Assembly: GCA_958298945.1 (NCBI GenBank)
Contig: OY282606.1
Location: 48,001,920-48,065,919, forward strand
DNA length: 64,000 nt
Direction: 5' to 3'
From: Atherix ibis
Lineage: Eukaryota > Arthropoda > Insecta > Diptera > Athericidae
Position 1 is the first letter of the stretch. Each line of letters begins with the position of its first letter. The notes under the pieces are model-generated. The model was not told the origin of the DNA, ran no database searches, and saw only the letters and a program-made list of their open reading frames with translations. Below are positions 26,705 through 39,332 of the stretch, piece after piece. The position numbers and the translations under genes are program-made.

Positions 26705-28972
26705 TAACATACAAAAACCATGGACCCCAAACCTTGCAGGGACGGAATCTGAAGAACATCCTGTATTTCCAACAACCGTAGGGTTCAAATTGTGTAGTCT
26801 TAACTTATAAGCTTAACTAAATAATAGTAAAAGGAAAGTGCAAAAACAAAAAATTTCACAGTATTGACAAAAAAAATTTAAAAGTTATTTTTGTTTTAAA
26901 AAAAAGATGTAAGTGAGACAGAATCCAGAAAGGTTGTAGATAGCTTTTACAAAGAGTCATGATCGTTCAGTAACTAATCACAAGGCTTAGCCAATAGCCG
27001 CAAGATCCAAAGCAGTTCGATTTAAATAAAAATCAATGAGAACATCTGATGTAACGAGACTAACCCTCACCCTTTCACCAAAAAAATGTATCGTCCGCAA
27101 ATGGCAGGCAACAAATAAATAATGGATGACCAAATATTGTTATAAATAGTTCAAGGGCATCCGAAATGGATACAATCCCAATTTCAATATAAACAGCCCC
27201 TCATCGATTGGCTGGAATTATTTTTCTGCACTTTACTTGGCAATCGAAACTATTCTCACTTATCATCGTATCAATTAAATCCGAATATATGACTCGTTAG
27301 CGAGCGAAATATTCAATTGACGATCCTCATGGATATAGACACTTCCATAATATTGGAGGTCAATTCTGATTTGGAGTCAATCGTTCGAATCGAATAAATT
27401 TGGGAAAACATGTAATAAATGCGCTTCAGTTGCAAAATTTTCTGTAAATTATCTTTTATTTTTAAGTATAAATTCGCTTTTTTGAGTAGATCACAATTAA
27501 AAAATTTGAATTTTTGGTTGCGCATGAACTGCAGATTATTTAATACGAAAAATAATACGACCAAAGCAAATAAAAAAACAGCACCAAAAATGGCAGACAA
27601 ATCAACATCAGATCAACTTTGCATTGGACGCGAGTATTATTGGTCCCAAAACAGCCACCCAAGCTTAGTGATCAAAAGGCTGGAGACTGTCAATTCGTCA
27701 GTTTAACTTATACGGTTTTCCATCTGATATGGAATTAAATGCATGAAGGAAATTTTCTATTTTTGTTTGTGTGTTTTTGCCAAAATAAAAGGAACTAAAT
27801 TGGATTTTATTAAGAACGGAACGGAACGGATCGAAGACAAACTGGGATGATCTGAACTAAAAGCTGAGCCGAAGTAATCTGACTAAAATAAATCGAAAAT
27901 TAGATTCATGCATTCATTGCACATGGACATATTTTAGTTAAATTTTGGAAAAATAAAAATTTGACGAAAAATTTCCATACGAAAAGCCAAACCTTGTGCG
28001 CTATTCAAATTTCGTCGGTCTGCATCTCTTCCATCTGCACTTCTTACATCAGCAATCTATACAGACAGAAAATTCAAATGAGCAGAAGTCCAATGTTTGC
28101 CAAAATTGCACATCTGTGAGATATGCGTTTTTTTATAAACACGAACGCGTCCGAAAGAATATATTGGCAAAAGTTTAGAGGAACATCGTCTTTAAGCTTC
28201 AATGTACGAACACTTGTATTCGAATGTATCCGCTCGTAATTTGGTTATCACGTTTGAGTAGATTTCAGTTTTTTTCGCAAAATAAGGCATTTTTCTTAAA
28301 GCAAATAAATATCAGATAATATGAACAAAAAATCTTGTAAATAATGATTCGGTTGGAAAACGTAAATAAATACGAGACACCAAAATCAGGCAACAGATTT
28401 CGACTAAAGTTATTTTCGTCGAGGTTTGTGAACTTGCAAGAAATGTCAAGGACGTGGTTCGGGGATTTGCTCGGCTAGTGTGGGTGCTAAGTAACACTCC
28501 AACATTTACTATTCATTATTTTCATCAACAGGATTTTTATATCTCAACACCAAATATCATCATCATCATCCATCAAAGATTTACAGAAAAGCTCTTTTCA
28601 GTCACATTCAATTCATTTTTTTCTCACTAGAATAACATTACTCAATTTCCTTTTTACTTAAAAAGTCATACTACTAAATAGTAGTTTTTTTTTAATTAAA
28701 AAAACACATTTTTTTCTATACAATATGATCGTTTTATCCTTAATAGTTCTACTGAATGGGTGTTTTTTCTCCTTCTCCCTCTTAAATATTTTATTTAAAT
28801 TTTTAAATAATTCTTGGCCAAAATCCAAACGTGAACTATTTATTATAAAAATAGTATTTCACGTTTTCCTAAACGAGTTTATAAGAGCTCTTAAAATCAT
28901 CACAAATCTTGTACTATATCAGAAAAAAAATTAAAAAATAATTTTGATAGAGAAAATTATATACACAACAAT
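26705..28972. other. Unique sequence upstream of ERR, possible regulatory region
   Basis: About 2.3 kb with fewer repeats than most of the window. It lies upstream of ERR, so 5' non-coding exons or a promoter could be here, but I could not define one. Short open frames (for example at 27419-27706 and 28312-28497) have no recognisable domain. Confidence 0.35.
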
Positions 28973-29104
28973 TTACTCAATTTATTTTTTGTAGAATGTC
29001 AGATTCCACCTAAAATTAGTAATATAGACTAAGAAATTGTTTATGGAAAATAATGTCGGATAAATAAATTACTCAATTTATTTTTTGTAGAATGTCAGAT
29101 TCCA
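28973..29104. repeat. Direct repeat of 36 bases, period 96
   Basis: The segment beginning ttactcaatttattttttg and ending gtcagattcca is identical at 28973-29008 and 29069-29104. The second copy adjoins the start of the RTE-like element. Confidence 0.9.
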
Positions 29105-31800
29105 AGACCGGATGTAAAAGGAGGCGGGAAACTGTGTGGATAGGCTAGGTGCCGACCGTTTTGCTGGTAAGTTGGTTCTATGGCTAGCAAAAGAAAAGCA
29201 CACTAGACCAGCCAGAAAACGAACCCTATTGTTATCAGATTTAAAGCGATTAGTGAGGGATATGCAATTACATCAGCCTCATATATGTTCATACCCTTAC
29301 AGAGAAGTCTGCCGATTTGGAGGAGGACACCGTTTTTCAAAGAGCTAAAACAAACCCTCAAATCATCTGTGGGAACATTAACAGCAAGATAGGAAGTGAT
29401 GTTTTGTCGACACCGAAAGCTTGCATGAACATACCAATGATAACGGATTTCAAACCATCGAGTAATCAGCGGCAAATAAAATGGTCGTTTAAAGTACCTG
29501 TTCGGCACGGAAAATACACCCAAACAAATTGACCACGTGTTGATTGACAGCCGGTATCTCTCAAAACAAGAAAATCTTAAAATATTTAGGGATGCCAACG
29601 TTGACTCGGATCACTACCTCGTTGACGCGATGATCCGAGCTCAAATACCATCATCACCGATGAATAGAGGCGAACGAAAGATTCGACTCAACACGAGTGC
29701 CCTGCTAGACAAACGTGTTCGTACGAATGATCAACGTGATCTGGATGCATTAATCAGAAACGTAAAAAATAATATATATGCCCAGGAGACGATAAAACAA
29801 ACATCCTCAAAATAAAATTCCAGACATTGTTTACTATTGCTTTTTTAAATATTATACATTTTTATGCCTCAGCTTCTGCTTTAAGAAAATACCTAAGGTA
29901 ATTTCTAGCAATCTGGATAGTAAATTTTGTCAAATAGAGTTTGTATGTAAAAAAAAATGACAAAATTAATTATATTTGAAGAACTCAAACGTCAAAAAAC
30001 AACAAAAAAGTAACTACTTCCTTAGTTTTTCTAATGATCAACAATTATATCTATGGCAAATAGTTAGGTAGGACTTATTAGGGCTGAAACATTAAAGATT
30101 AGTTATGAGCCACACTTTTGACAGCAATTTATTAAAAATTTAAATAAAACTTTTCATGTCACTTTATTTGATTCCATACTACTTATAATTACTTCAACAA
30201 ACAAAGATATATAAGGACTATTATTGGGACGGCCGAAATAGTACTAGGCAAAGAGAGTCGAAACGGCCTTCTCAGAAAACGTAGGCGCGCGAAGAGAATT
30301 CAGAGGTAAGAGAAAAGAGCACGAGAGAACGAACAGGTTAGTGAAATCGAAAAATATAGAGAGCAACCGCGATGTTCATGATGCCGCATAAAAGAGAGTG
30401 ATCTGATTTCCGCCCAAATTGGTATATTTAGGCGATGGGTGGAACATTTTGATAAACTCATAAACACTAACAAATCATAACACGAGTTGGCGGTGCCGCC
30501 TGCTGAACAATACATTCTGCCGCCACCCAGCATCAGAGGAACGATAAAAACCATCCGTCGAGTTAATAACCGCAAGTCCCCTAACGTCGACGGGATCGAC
30601 AGCGAACTTCGCTAAACGGTTCAACAATTAATGTTTCAAGTATGGGATAGCGAGTCAATGCCTGACGATTGGCTCCATAGCATTATCGACCCCACACTCA
30701 AAAAATTATAGTATTATCTACCATATGGGATAGGGCCATGGCATTATCTACCACACACGACTGGCTCCGTAGCATTATCGATCCCACACGTAGAAATTAT
30801 ACAGAGGTATTACGTTTCTCAGTACTATCTATTGTATAAGATATTCTCCGCTGTCCTTAGTAAGTAGGATAGCCCCATATACTCAAAAAATTATTGGTCC
30901 ACACCAGAGAGGCTTCACTTCAGGAAAATCAGCAATAGATTAGATCTCTCAGGGGCAGTCGATGGAGAAACTGAAGGATTATGGTGAACCGATTCTCTAC
31001 CTGTTCATCGACTTTAAGGCCGCTTATGATAGAATAGCTAAGGAAAAACTCTACAAATCCATGCAAAGTTCCAAATCTCAGAAAAATTTATTAGACTGAC
31101 TAGGCTGACGATGACTAGAGTAAAATCAACCGAATTACTTTTGCGGCCATTTAACATCCATAATAGTCTCCGGTAATAAGATTATGTGTCAATCAGAAAA
31201 AGCTGTACGAGTGGCCTTAATTGGGCTGCACATAAATAAAGATAAGAAAAAAGCAAAGACAAGCCCAACTTACACTAGACACATACTATCAAGAGATTAT
31301 AGTTAATACAATATGGAGGAAGAAATCCGCGCATGACTTCTGGCAGCCAACAGAATATCTAAACTATTTTGCCAGTGCTCATGTATTCTTCAGAAACTTG
31401 GGTTGTCAACAAAAACCATTTCGAACTCTCATCCGCGTTCGAGAGAAGGATCCGTGAAGAATTTTGGTCGTCTAGATTGCGGGGCCTATTTAACGATGAG
31501 ATCTTGAAGAGTTAATGCGATTGCCCGATATGCGATAAAATTAAGCACAATATACTGCGGTGCGCTGAACACTGTAGCCATATGGATGAGGAAGATCCTG
31601 GCCGGAAAGTCCACAATGGCTCCATTTATGGTCCCTGAGTTCGATGGAGCGTTAGCGTTAGTCTGGACGCTAAAACATGCTTAGAGTATGGAACTAGAAG
31701 ACCACGGTTCGAAGCTCAGATGTCTAGTATTCTTTGATTCAGCAGGCCTAGACCAGACTCCCATTGATGATGATGTGTCTGCCATTAGACTTGACAAAAA
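29105..31800 (+). mobile_element. Long decayed RTE-like non-LTR retrotransposon
   Basis: Plus-strand pieces follow the expected order. Endonuclease remains at 29,350-29,800 include SLHEHTNDNGF and then DHVLIDSRYL...DANVDSDHYLV. A spacer is followed by the reverse transcriptase: RRVNNRKSPNVDGIDSELR (about 30,555), then LYLFIDFKAAYDRIAKEKLY with the first catalytic Asp (about 31,005). The C-terminal segment SSETWVVNKNHFELSSAFER and DEEDPGRKVHNGSIYGP follows (about 31,390-31,630). The 3' tail holds ttctttgattcagcaggcc and ends cccattgatgatgatg. The YADD catalytic block was not found, and many stops are present. A 240-base repeat-like stretch with gcattatcgaccccaca variants is at 30,680-30,800. 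Confidence 0.75.
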
Positions 31801-32112
31801 GCTTTAATTTGCCTCCCCTTGATTTTGGGATTTGTAAAGCGTTAGTCGAGGTAATTTTCTAGTTCACATATATCGACTTACTTATTGTATATTATTTTCT
31901 CATTGACCTATTCTAGAATACGTCTAATTAAGCTACACAAAGTAGGCATTTTGGTTCGGTGCAGCGTTATTTTGTAAGTTTTGTCGTAAAATATCTGCAA
32001 TGGATTTGTCACAGTTGTTACGTTTTGAAATGCAAATTATGATATAATTTTTTATTTTACTGTATGAATCAAAACAGTACAAATACTTGACTGATTTTAT
32101 TAATTATAGCTA
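31801..32112. other. Spacer between RTE-like relic and mariner E
   Basis: AT-rich sequence, with nothing recognised. Confidence 0.5.
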
Positions 32113-33392
32113 ACAGTTCGGCTGAAAAGTTGAAAACCATGACGTCTAGATGGCGCCTCTTGCAAAAATCTACTTAATTATCACAAAGCCCCATGCTTCA
32201 AATAATTCCTGTCAAAATTTGACAGCAATCGCTCGATTGGTTCGTGAGATATAGCATTTTGAGTGGAGCAACTTTTGTTATTGAAAAAAAAATGGATAAA
32301 GACGAATTTCGTGTATTGATAAAGCATTGCTTTTTGATGAAAAAAAATACAGTAGAAACCAAAGCATGGTTTGACAAACGTTACCTGGACTCTGCTCCAG
32401 CTATTTCAACTGTGGAATATTGGTTTCGTCAATTTCGAACTGGTCGTACGAGCACAGTTGATGCAGAACACAGTGGACGTCCAAAAGAGGTGGTTACGGC
32501 AGAAAACATCAAAAAAATCCACAAAATAATTTTAAATGACCGTAAAGTGAAGTTGAGCGAGATAGCTGAGACTCTGAAGATATCGAAAGAGCGTGTTGGA
32601 CATATCGTGCATGAATATTTGGGCATGCGAAAGCTGTGAGCAAAGTGGTTGCCGCGTGGGCTCACTGTGGACCAAAAACAACAACGTGTTGATGATTCTG
32701 AGCAGTGTTTGGAGCTGTTCAAGCGCAATAAACCCGAATTTTTGCGTCGATATGTGACAATGGATGAAACATGGCTCCTTCACTACACTCCAGAGTCCAA
32801 TCGGCAGTCGGCAGAGTGGAGAGCGAGCGACGAACCGAATCCAAAGCGTGGAAAGACGCAACAGTCGGCTGGCAAGGTGATGGCGTCTGTATTTTGGGAT
32901 GCGCATGGTATAATATTCATTGACTATCTCCAGAAGGGACAGACGATCAACAGCGACTATTATATAGCGTTATTGGATCGTTTGAAGAAATAAATCGCTA
33001 AGAAACGGCCTCATTTGAAGAAGAAAAAGTGTTGTTTCACCAAGACAATGCACCGTGTCACAAGTCGATGAAAACGATGGTCAAACTCAATGAATTGGGC
33101 TACGAATTGCTTCCCCATCCACCGTATTCTCCAGATCTGGCCCCCAGCGACTTTTTCCTGTTTGCAGACCTCAAGAGAATGCTCGCTGGCAAGAAATTTA
33201 AGACCGATGATGAAACTGAGGCCTATTTTGAGGCAAAACCGAAAGAGTACTATAAAAATGGTATCGAAAAGTTGGAAGATCGCTATAATCGCTGTATCGC
33301 CCTCGAAGGCATCTATGTTGAATAATAAAAATGAATTTTGCAAAAAAAAATATTTCTACTGTGTTTCGTTCTAAACTTTTCAGCCGAACTGT
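32113..33392 (+). mobile_element. Mariner family E, full length and young-looking
   Basis: The ends are acagttcggctgaaaagtt and the inverse of aacttttcagccgaactgt (differing only further in), flanked by TA at 32111-32112 and 33393-33394. The length is 1,280 bases. It belongs to a different family from the other mariners here, by both terminal repeat and transposase. Confidence 0.96.
32292..33325 (+). pseudogene. Mariner family E transposase with three point lesions
   Basis: It starts MDKDEFRVLIKHCFLMKKNT. The helix-turn-helix region is complete (EIAETLKISKERVGHIVHEY). A TGA stop interrupts it at about 32,637, between GMRKL and AKWLPRGLT. The first catalytic Asp is in TMDETWLLHYTPE. A TAA stop at about 32,991 follows LLDRLKK. 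A one-base frame change near 33,025 precedes LFHQDNAPCHKS (second Asp) and YSPDLAPSDFFLFADLK (third Asp). The protein ends EGIYVE. Outside these three lesions the protein is complete, which suggests recent inactivation. Confidence 0.94.
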
Positions 33393-35099
33393 TAGGTAAT
33401 TATACTTTATAGATTATTTTTTTCATAATGTTCAACCACAGTAAAATTAATCTAAATCGATTTAGGGAATATAATACGAACTTTTCATTGATTCAGAAAA
33501 CATCTCTTCTCTTTGCTTAAGTGCAAAACATACGCAAATATTTACAAAATTATTGGAATTATTTCAGATAATTTTGGATATTAGTTAATGTAAACGTAGG
33601 CATGTATAGTAACTTTTTGAATTTAGCTATAAAGAAATCAGTAATTCTTATAAAAAAAAAAGTTGTAAGAAACCAGAAATACAAAAAAAAAATTTTGTAG
33701 TTACCAAACTTTGTAAAAAGAAACAAAATCCAAGAATTAAAAGAACATTTTCAATTATAGAAGATTTAGTTAAATTTATTTAGACAAAAACAAATGAAAA
33801 ATATATAAAAATAAGTAGAAATATTTAAAATGTTAAAAAAATTGTATATTTTTATAATTTAATTTTTTTTTAAATATTAAATTAAGAAAATCCAACTTTA
33901 TGAGGGCGAAAAGTTTCTAAACGAGTTCATTTTTGATTACTATTTAACCACTAGTCCTTACAAATGTTTGTCAATATACAAAAATTACTACGGGACTTTT
34001 TACTCATAATTGATTAAATTTTTAAGATAACTTATAAAAATAAATAAATTCTGAAAAAAAAACATGAATAAATAAATTAAAAAAAAAAAAAACGAACAAA
34101 AAAAACAAATTCGCCGAAGTTGTTTGGTTTTTTTTAAAATTTCTTATTCAATAACAATAAACGAATCTAAACTCTACAACAGTCGCATACGCCAAACCTA
34201 GAACCTGAGAAGAAACAAATTTCAAGACTTACGGACAACGAGAAGAGGGTATCTTCTTTTGGTGCAAGTTTGTTTTTTGAATAAAATTTACATTTTTTAA
34301 AAGTTTTTTTTTGTTTTTTATATTTTGAAGAATTCTTTTCACGCCAAGATTTTTAAATTCTTCTACTCCATATTGGAATTTTAATAAATTATTTAAATAA
34401 TATTCATAGTACTTTCCGTTGTAAATTATTTCGATTTGCTTTGTTTTTGTTTTTTTCATCCCCACAAGCTGAATATATGTCTGGATATGAGGATGTTCAA
34501 AAAAAAAAAAAAAAGAATTGAAAAATATTCTTTCTAGCCATTTCCTCTCGCTGATCTTGGAATTTTATAGTTTCGAACATTTCTGAATGAATGCTGATGC
34601 TTTGATTTTTATCACCAATTTAATATTTACTATTTTTGTTGCTTACTTATACAAAAAAGAAATCTTACAATAAGAAAAGCAAATAAAATTTTTTTTCAAA
34701 TGTCGCCTAGGAATGAGGTCAAAGATTTTTAATAATCCGTAACGCAATGTAAACTAATCCAACTTGGAAACTTTTAGATTAAATAAGAATATGGAAATGT
34801 ACTCAACGCTGAATTCTGTTCAATATTTTTTTATAAAATAAATTATTAATGCGGTTGCGATCCAACGTAGATTCGAGGGATAGAGTAAGAAATTTATTTT
34901 TGTTTATTATTTCTTGAAACATTTTTTATTCTTTTTTTCTTCAGAGCGCGTACTATTTCACCGAGTTCGATTTTACCAAGTACTATTTTACCTAATAGTA
35001 TTTTACGTAGTATACTTCTCTTAGCGTATTTTTCCGTCTCAAAGCACTATATCTACTCATCGCCGAACTGTTGAAATTTGTTAAAAGAGAAATGTTCAA
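33393..35099. other. AT-rich sequence, no gene seen
   Basis: Poly-A and poly-T tracts dominate. The frame at 34465-34229 (minus) is lysine-rich and not recognisable. Confidence 0.45.
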
Positions 35100-35244
35100 C
35101 TTCTTCAAATTTCTTAAAAGATATGGAAACGGACAGTATTTATAATGATTTCAGTAAAGCATTCAACAGACTTCCTCATTTTACAATATTATTTTGGTTA
35201 AGCTAAAGAAATTGGGCTATCCTCCACTACTGCTGAATTAATAG
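35100..35244 (+). mobile_element. Jockey-like reverse-transcriptase fragment
   Basis: A short plus-strand frame gives TDSIYNDFSKAFNRLPHFTI, the first catalytic block of Jockey-type reverse transcriptases (usually Y-x-DFSKAFD). Here the last Asp is Asn. No neighbouring blocks were found. The next sequence is a different element. Confidence 0.6.
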
Positions 35245-35720
35245 CGTTAGGCAGGATGCCGAAAATATGATTGGAGTGTCGAACTGGAACCACCTCTAAG
35301 AGTTCTTTGATACAGCTGGTGTAGGCCGGACTCCCGTTGATGATAATGAGTCTGTTAAGGACACAGAGAAATTAGACTTGAAACAAAATTCAATATACCT
35401 CCACTTGATTATAAAGGAGCATTCAACCTCTATAAGATGTTCCACAGGGCAATCTCATTGGACCGTTGTTGTTCATTCTTGCCATTGAACTCAACAAAAA
35501 TCATTAGAAACTCTCATGCGCATTCAAGAGGAGAATCGTTTGAAGAATTATGGGGTCCTACATGAGGATGGACGATTTCAGAGCCTATTTTATGATAACA
35601 TCCTGGAGCGTGACCGCGATTGCCCTGTTGTGCATAAAATTATGCTGGACAGTTAATCTCTATAAATGATGAGGACCCCGTCCGGAAAGTCCACAATGGG
35701 TCCATTTACACATAGGCACT
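35245..35720 (+). mobile_element. RTE-like non-LTR 3' relic
   Basis: The tail-type segment (agttctttgatacagctgg...gttgatgataatg) comes first, then LHEDGRFQSLFYDNILERDR, DCPVVHKI and RKVHNGSI, close to the copies at 18.3 and 31.5 kb. The order shows that two partial copies are joined here, the first ending in its tail and the second beginning within the reverse transcriptase. Confidence 0.65.
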
Positions 35721-36649
35721 TGCAAATATTGTTTCATTTCAACGCATTAAATCTAATCTGAGAACATTACCTCTACTTGAGATTAATGTAACTGGTTTTA
35801 ACGAACGTAAAAATATGGCTGTTAAGAGCTTCAAAGACTTCCTCCACCTTGCTACAACAAAGGCCGCACTAAAAAAAAATTTATTTTTACGTCCCTTTTA
35901 ATTGGATTTTGGTTTCCTTCAAAATTTCACCGACTTTTGCAATCTCCGCTCTGAATCTGTCTTACCTAACCCAATCGACAAACCCAAATTTTCTGTTTGC
36001 TTTCTTACATTTTTCGTTATTACTAATCTGAATTATATTTTCACTAAAAATTCCGACCGCATTATCGTAACAAAACAATATTATTGGAAATTTTTATATC
36101 TTAAGGAATTATATAGAAATTTTTTATTTTTTTATTTTCAGAGACCTATATACTGCAATTTTGCTTACTGACGAATATTCTTTTATAAGAAAAGAGCCTC
36201 ATCGCTAAAAAAATAATCCCCTCTAAAATCTTGAAAAGTGACTACCACGTACAATTACTATTTTGGATATGTATAAAAGCTGTCAAATGATAGGGCTGTA
36301 CTTTCCGAATCATAAAATGGATAAACCGTTAATTTTTTTTAAATTGTTTAGCTTATCAAGAACTTATTATAAAAAGTGGTCTCACAAACGATCAATTATT
36401 CAGCTTAACATAAATTGAAAAATCACGATTAACCATGCTAATCGAAAAAAAATATGTGTGACAATCGAAATACATTTTTAAGGAGAAATATTTTTAATAA
36501 TTTTGTACTCTACTGGAAAATTAAGAACATTTTGTAGTAAGCTGATTAATATTTGAATGTGTAGCTTAAAATTGATTCTTTACCTAGAATTTCGAAATGT
36601 TCGTTGAGTACAGTGGTTTTATGGTACTTAGGACAATGTGTGGACAAAA
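35721..36649. other. Unassigned sequence
   Basis: An open frame of 89 codons at 35902-36171 (+) has no known motif. AT-rich sequence follows. Confidence 0.4.
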
Positions 36650-37070
36650 TCTTCCACCGTTGATCCAGTCTGTTTGTATATGCATGACTAAAGATTTTAA
36701 TGGCCATTTGGTGAGTAAATAAGGCAAATTTGGAATTTCAGTAGGAATAGGACGGTGGACAGTCTCCGCGCCAGCTGATCAGCCCGCTCATTGCCGAGGA
36801 AACCAGCGTGACCAGGAACTCAACGCAATTCAACGTTTTTATTGTTTAATAGATTCTTGTTGAGTACGACATCATTTGATGGTCCAAGGCTGCAAGACTG
36901 TTGGTAAAAATATTAATGCTGTGATGTCTGGCGACAAAAAAAAAGTGGAATCATCCAATCTATCCACCAATTCAAGGAAAAGCTTCCTATATATGGACGG
37001 ATTGGTGTTTGCCTTTTTGTTACTACTTAATTTCGTAGATACTCTCAAGTTCATTCCTAACCACGGTTTC
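36650..37070 (-). mobile_element. Non-LTR retrotransposon RNase H fragment
   Basis: Minus-strand frames read INIFTNSLAALDHQ (an RNase H block with D replaced by N) and then VPGHAGFLGNERADQLARR, the typical PGH-GN--AD-LA block of RNase H in R1/I/Jockey-related elements. Frameshifts separate them. The upstream segment to 37,430 may belong to the same element but was not recognised. Confidence 0.6.
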
Positions 37071-38495
37071 CAATTTTCGTAATCCGTGGTTGGGAAAAGA
37101 AGTACAAATTTCTTTTTGAGTAGGTGGTAGCTAGAATTTATTATAAGGGATTATAGAGAGGATAATTGGGGATGCATTGGTTATTATAAATAAGCTTTAT
37201 ACGGGACTTATAGAGGTAATATATAAGAGGTTTCCAACCAGTTTATTTAAGGATAGAATCCACCGGCAAATCCGGCGTACTCCACCGGCTAGTCGAACTT
37301 TGCATGGCTATTAGCATTCTGGCGCATAAAGTGAAGGAGTAGAGTACCGTTACGTCCAGTAGTGCATTAGCTATTCTAATTGCCTCACTTGGTTTAATCT
37401 TACATTTACTACTAACCAGAATCGTCACCATACCTAAAATTATATTAAATATTTTTGTCTGTAACTTTTGTCAAAAACCCATATAGAAATTATCAAAAAA
37501 AAAAAAAGTGAGTAAACACTCTCCTTCTCTCTTTAAGGGTTCTTTTTAAAGAGCTCTTGAGCTTCTTCAAAAAAACGTCCTTTGTTTTAATGATAACTCC
37601 TGCATGAGCAAAACATTCTGATCCTTGATTTAGGTCCTTTTCTCTTATTAAAAAAAAAAGTTTTACTTAAAAGCAGAACAAATTGAAACAAACAAAAAAT
37701 GTTTTTTTATGAACTGTTCAAATATACTGCTCAGTCTATTGTCTTTTCTTATGAATGCATTAAAAATTGCACATGGTAACACAAATTGGCAGAAAATCGA
37801 TATACCGGTTATGAATGAAATCAAATCATTAACAAACAACAAACAGCAATGACCATTCAATTTAACGTATTGTTGGAATTGTACGATCTAATTTTGTTCG
37901 CCTAAAGATATGCTCCATAAATAATTGAAATTGGCAAATGAACAAGTACGAGTGAATACCTAAACAAAGGGTATAACAGAAAAATACAATAAACAAATGC
38001 AAAAAAATTATATAAAAAAAAAACACATAATCAACCTCTCTGTCCCCACCTCCAATTTCGCAGCAACTAAACTAGAAGTGAAACAAGTTGTGATAAAAAA
38101 TTTGTACGTGTGTATATTTACATTGAAAAGTTTATAGAATAAATAATCAATGTTTGGCTAGCCGGCTTTTATTACTTTTAGTTATTATTTGTTAGTGTTT
38201 ATTATCTACTGAATTATAAATTGTTATGATTACGTATACATTACATCAGCTGTACTTTTGTGCAAGTATGGTCGTGTTATAAAAGAACGAAAATTGTTAC
38301 ATTATTATTTTCTTCACTATTAATATGACTGTGCATTCTCGTATGTATGCAAATACATTTTTGTTGGATTAAGTATTCACCAGTTCGTGGTTAAAAAAGA
38401 AAAAAGAAAAGAAACGAAACCAAACAGGAAAAAATACAGAAGCTCACCACCATCTCTAACCACCCACCTAATATTCTAAAAAAAAGAAACAAAAC

Positions 38496-38532
<37 letters not shown>

Positions 38533-38696
38533 AATTCCGTCAGCTACTCCACCAAAAGTCAATTAATATTCCAATCGCACACCCAGAAATTTACATTTGG
38601 AAACACTTTTAAGGCTGACACGCAAGCCCATTTATCCGCTTACACGTACATGAATGCGGGGAGGCCATGCGAAACCCTATAATCAGCGTGGAGCTT
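37071..38696. other. Unassigned AT-rich sequence with a 34-A run
   Basis: No gene was recognised. The homopolymer at 38497-38530 is 34 A. It could be the tail of a retroposed copy on the plus strand, but I recognise no coding body before it. Confidence 0.4.
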
Positions 38697-38872
38697 GTTA
38701 AGAGCTGGCTTGCCTCTACGCTCAGTCAGTCAGTCAGTAAGTCAGATGTTAGCCGGTACTTCTATGCCCATGTATGCATAAGAGCGAGTGTGTGTGTGTG
38801 CCTATTATATACCGGAATACTTGCCAATGTGGGGTATTTGCTAATATTTTTCGCGGCCAAGTTCAAGGTAAA
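38697..38872 (+). promoter_or_regulatory. Promoter-like segment with possible 5' exon
   Basis: The base composition becomes balanced. A cluster of gtcagtcagtcagt (initiator-like TCAGT) lies at about 38,725-38,745. It is followed by gagcgagtgtgtgtgtgtg, and then a consensus-like splice donor caag before gtaaac at about 38,868. This combination is often seen in insect 5' untranslated exons. No coding start could be tied to it. The evidence is composition and short motifs only. Confidence 0.25.
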
Positions 38873-39332
38873 CGAGTCTTGAAAACAGTTTTTTTCACTC
38901 CTCTACACAGTCATTTGTTTTTTTCATTTCCACTTTATTTTCTGTCTTTATTATTCGTTAATTTTTCATTCAAACACATTCAGTCTGCGAATTTTATTAA
39001 AAGAAAAATATTTGATAATGCATACTCGATTATTTACATTTACATGATTTGTGGGTGTGTATATATGTGTGTGTGTGTTTGGGGAGAAGCAAGCAAAAAA
39101 AAAGAGAAACAAATGAACAAAGCACCAAAAAAAAAATTAATACACTATTGTGTCCTATACAAACATAAACAATAAACAATAGCAGCAATGTGGTCAGCCA
39201 GTAATTGAATACGAAATTATACAATTTTGTATTCGATTTACATTGTCTCCGGTTTGTATTTATTTTCCATGTACATGCATAGATAAATGTACGAATATGC
39301 AATAGAGTACAGTGGCTAATAAAATTATACTA
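38873..39332. other. AT-rich spacer with GT-rich microsatellite
   Basis: gtgtgtgtgt tracts occur near 39,055-39,080. No gene was recognised. Confidence 0.45.

Noticed and set aside
39030..39302. 90-codon minus-strand frame rich in F, L and HTHTHTH
   Set aside because: The histidine/threonine run comes from a GT microsatellite, and the rest is hydrophobic low complexity.
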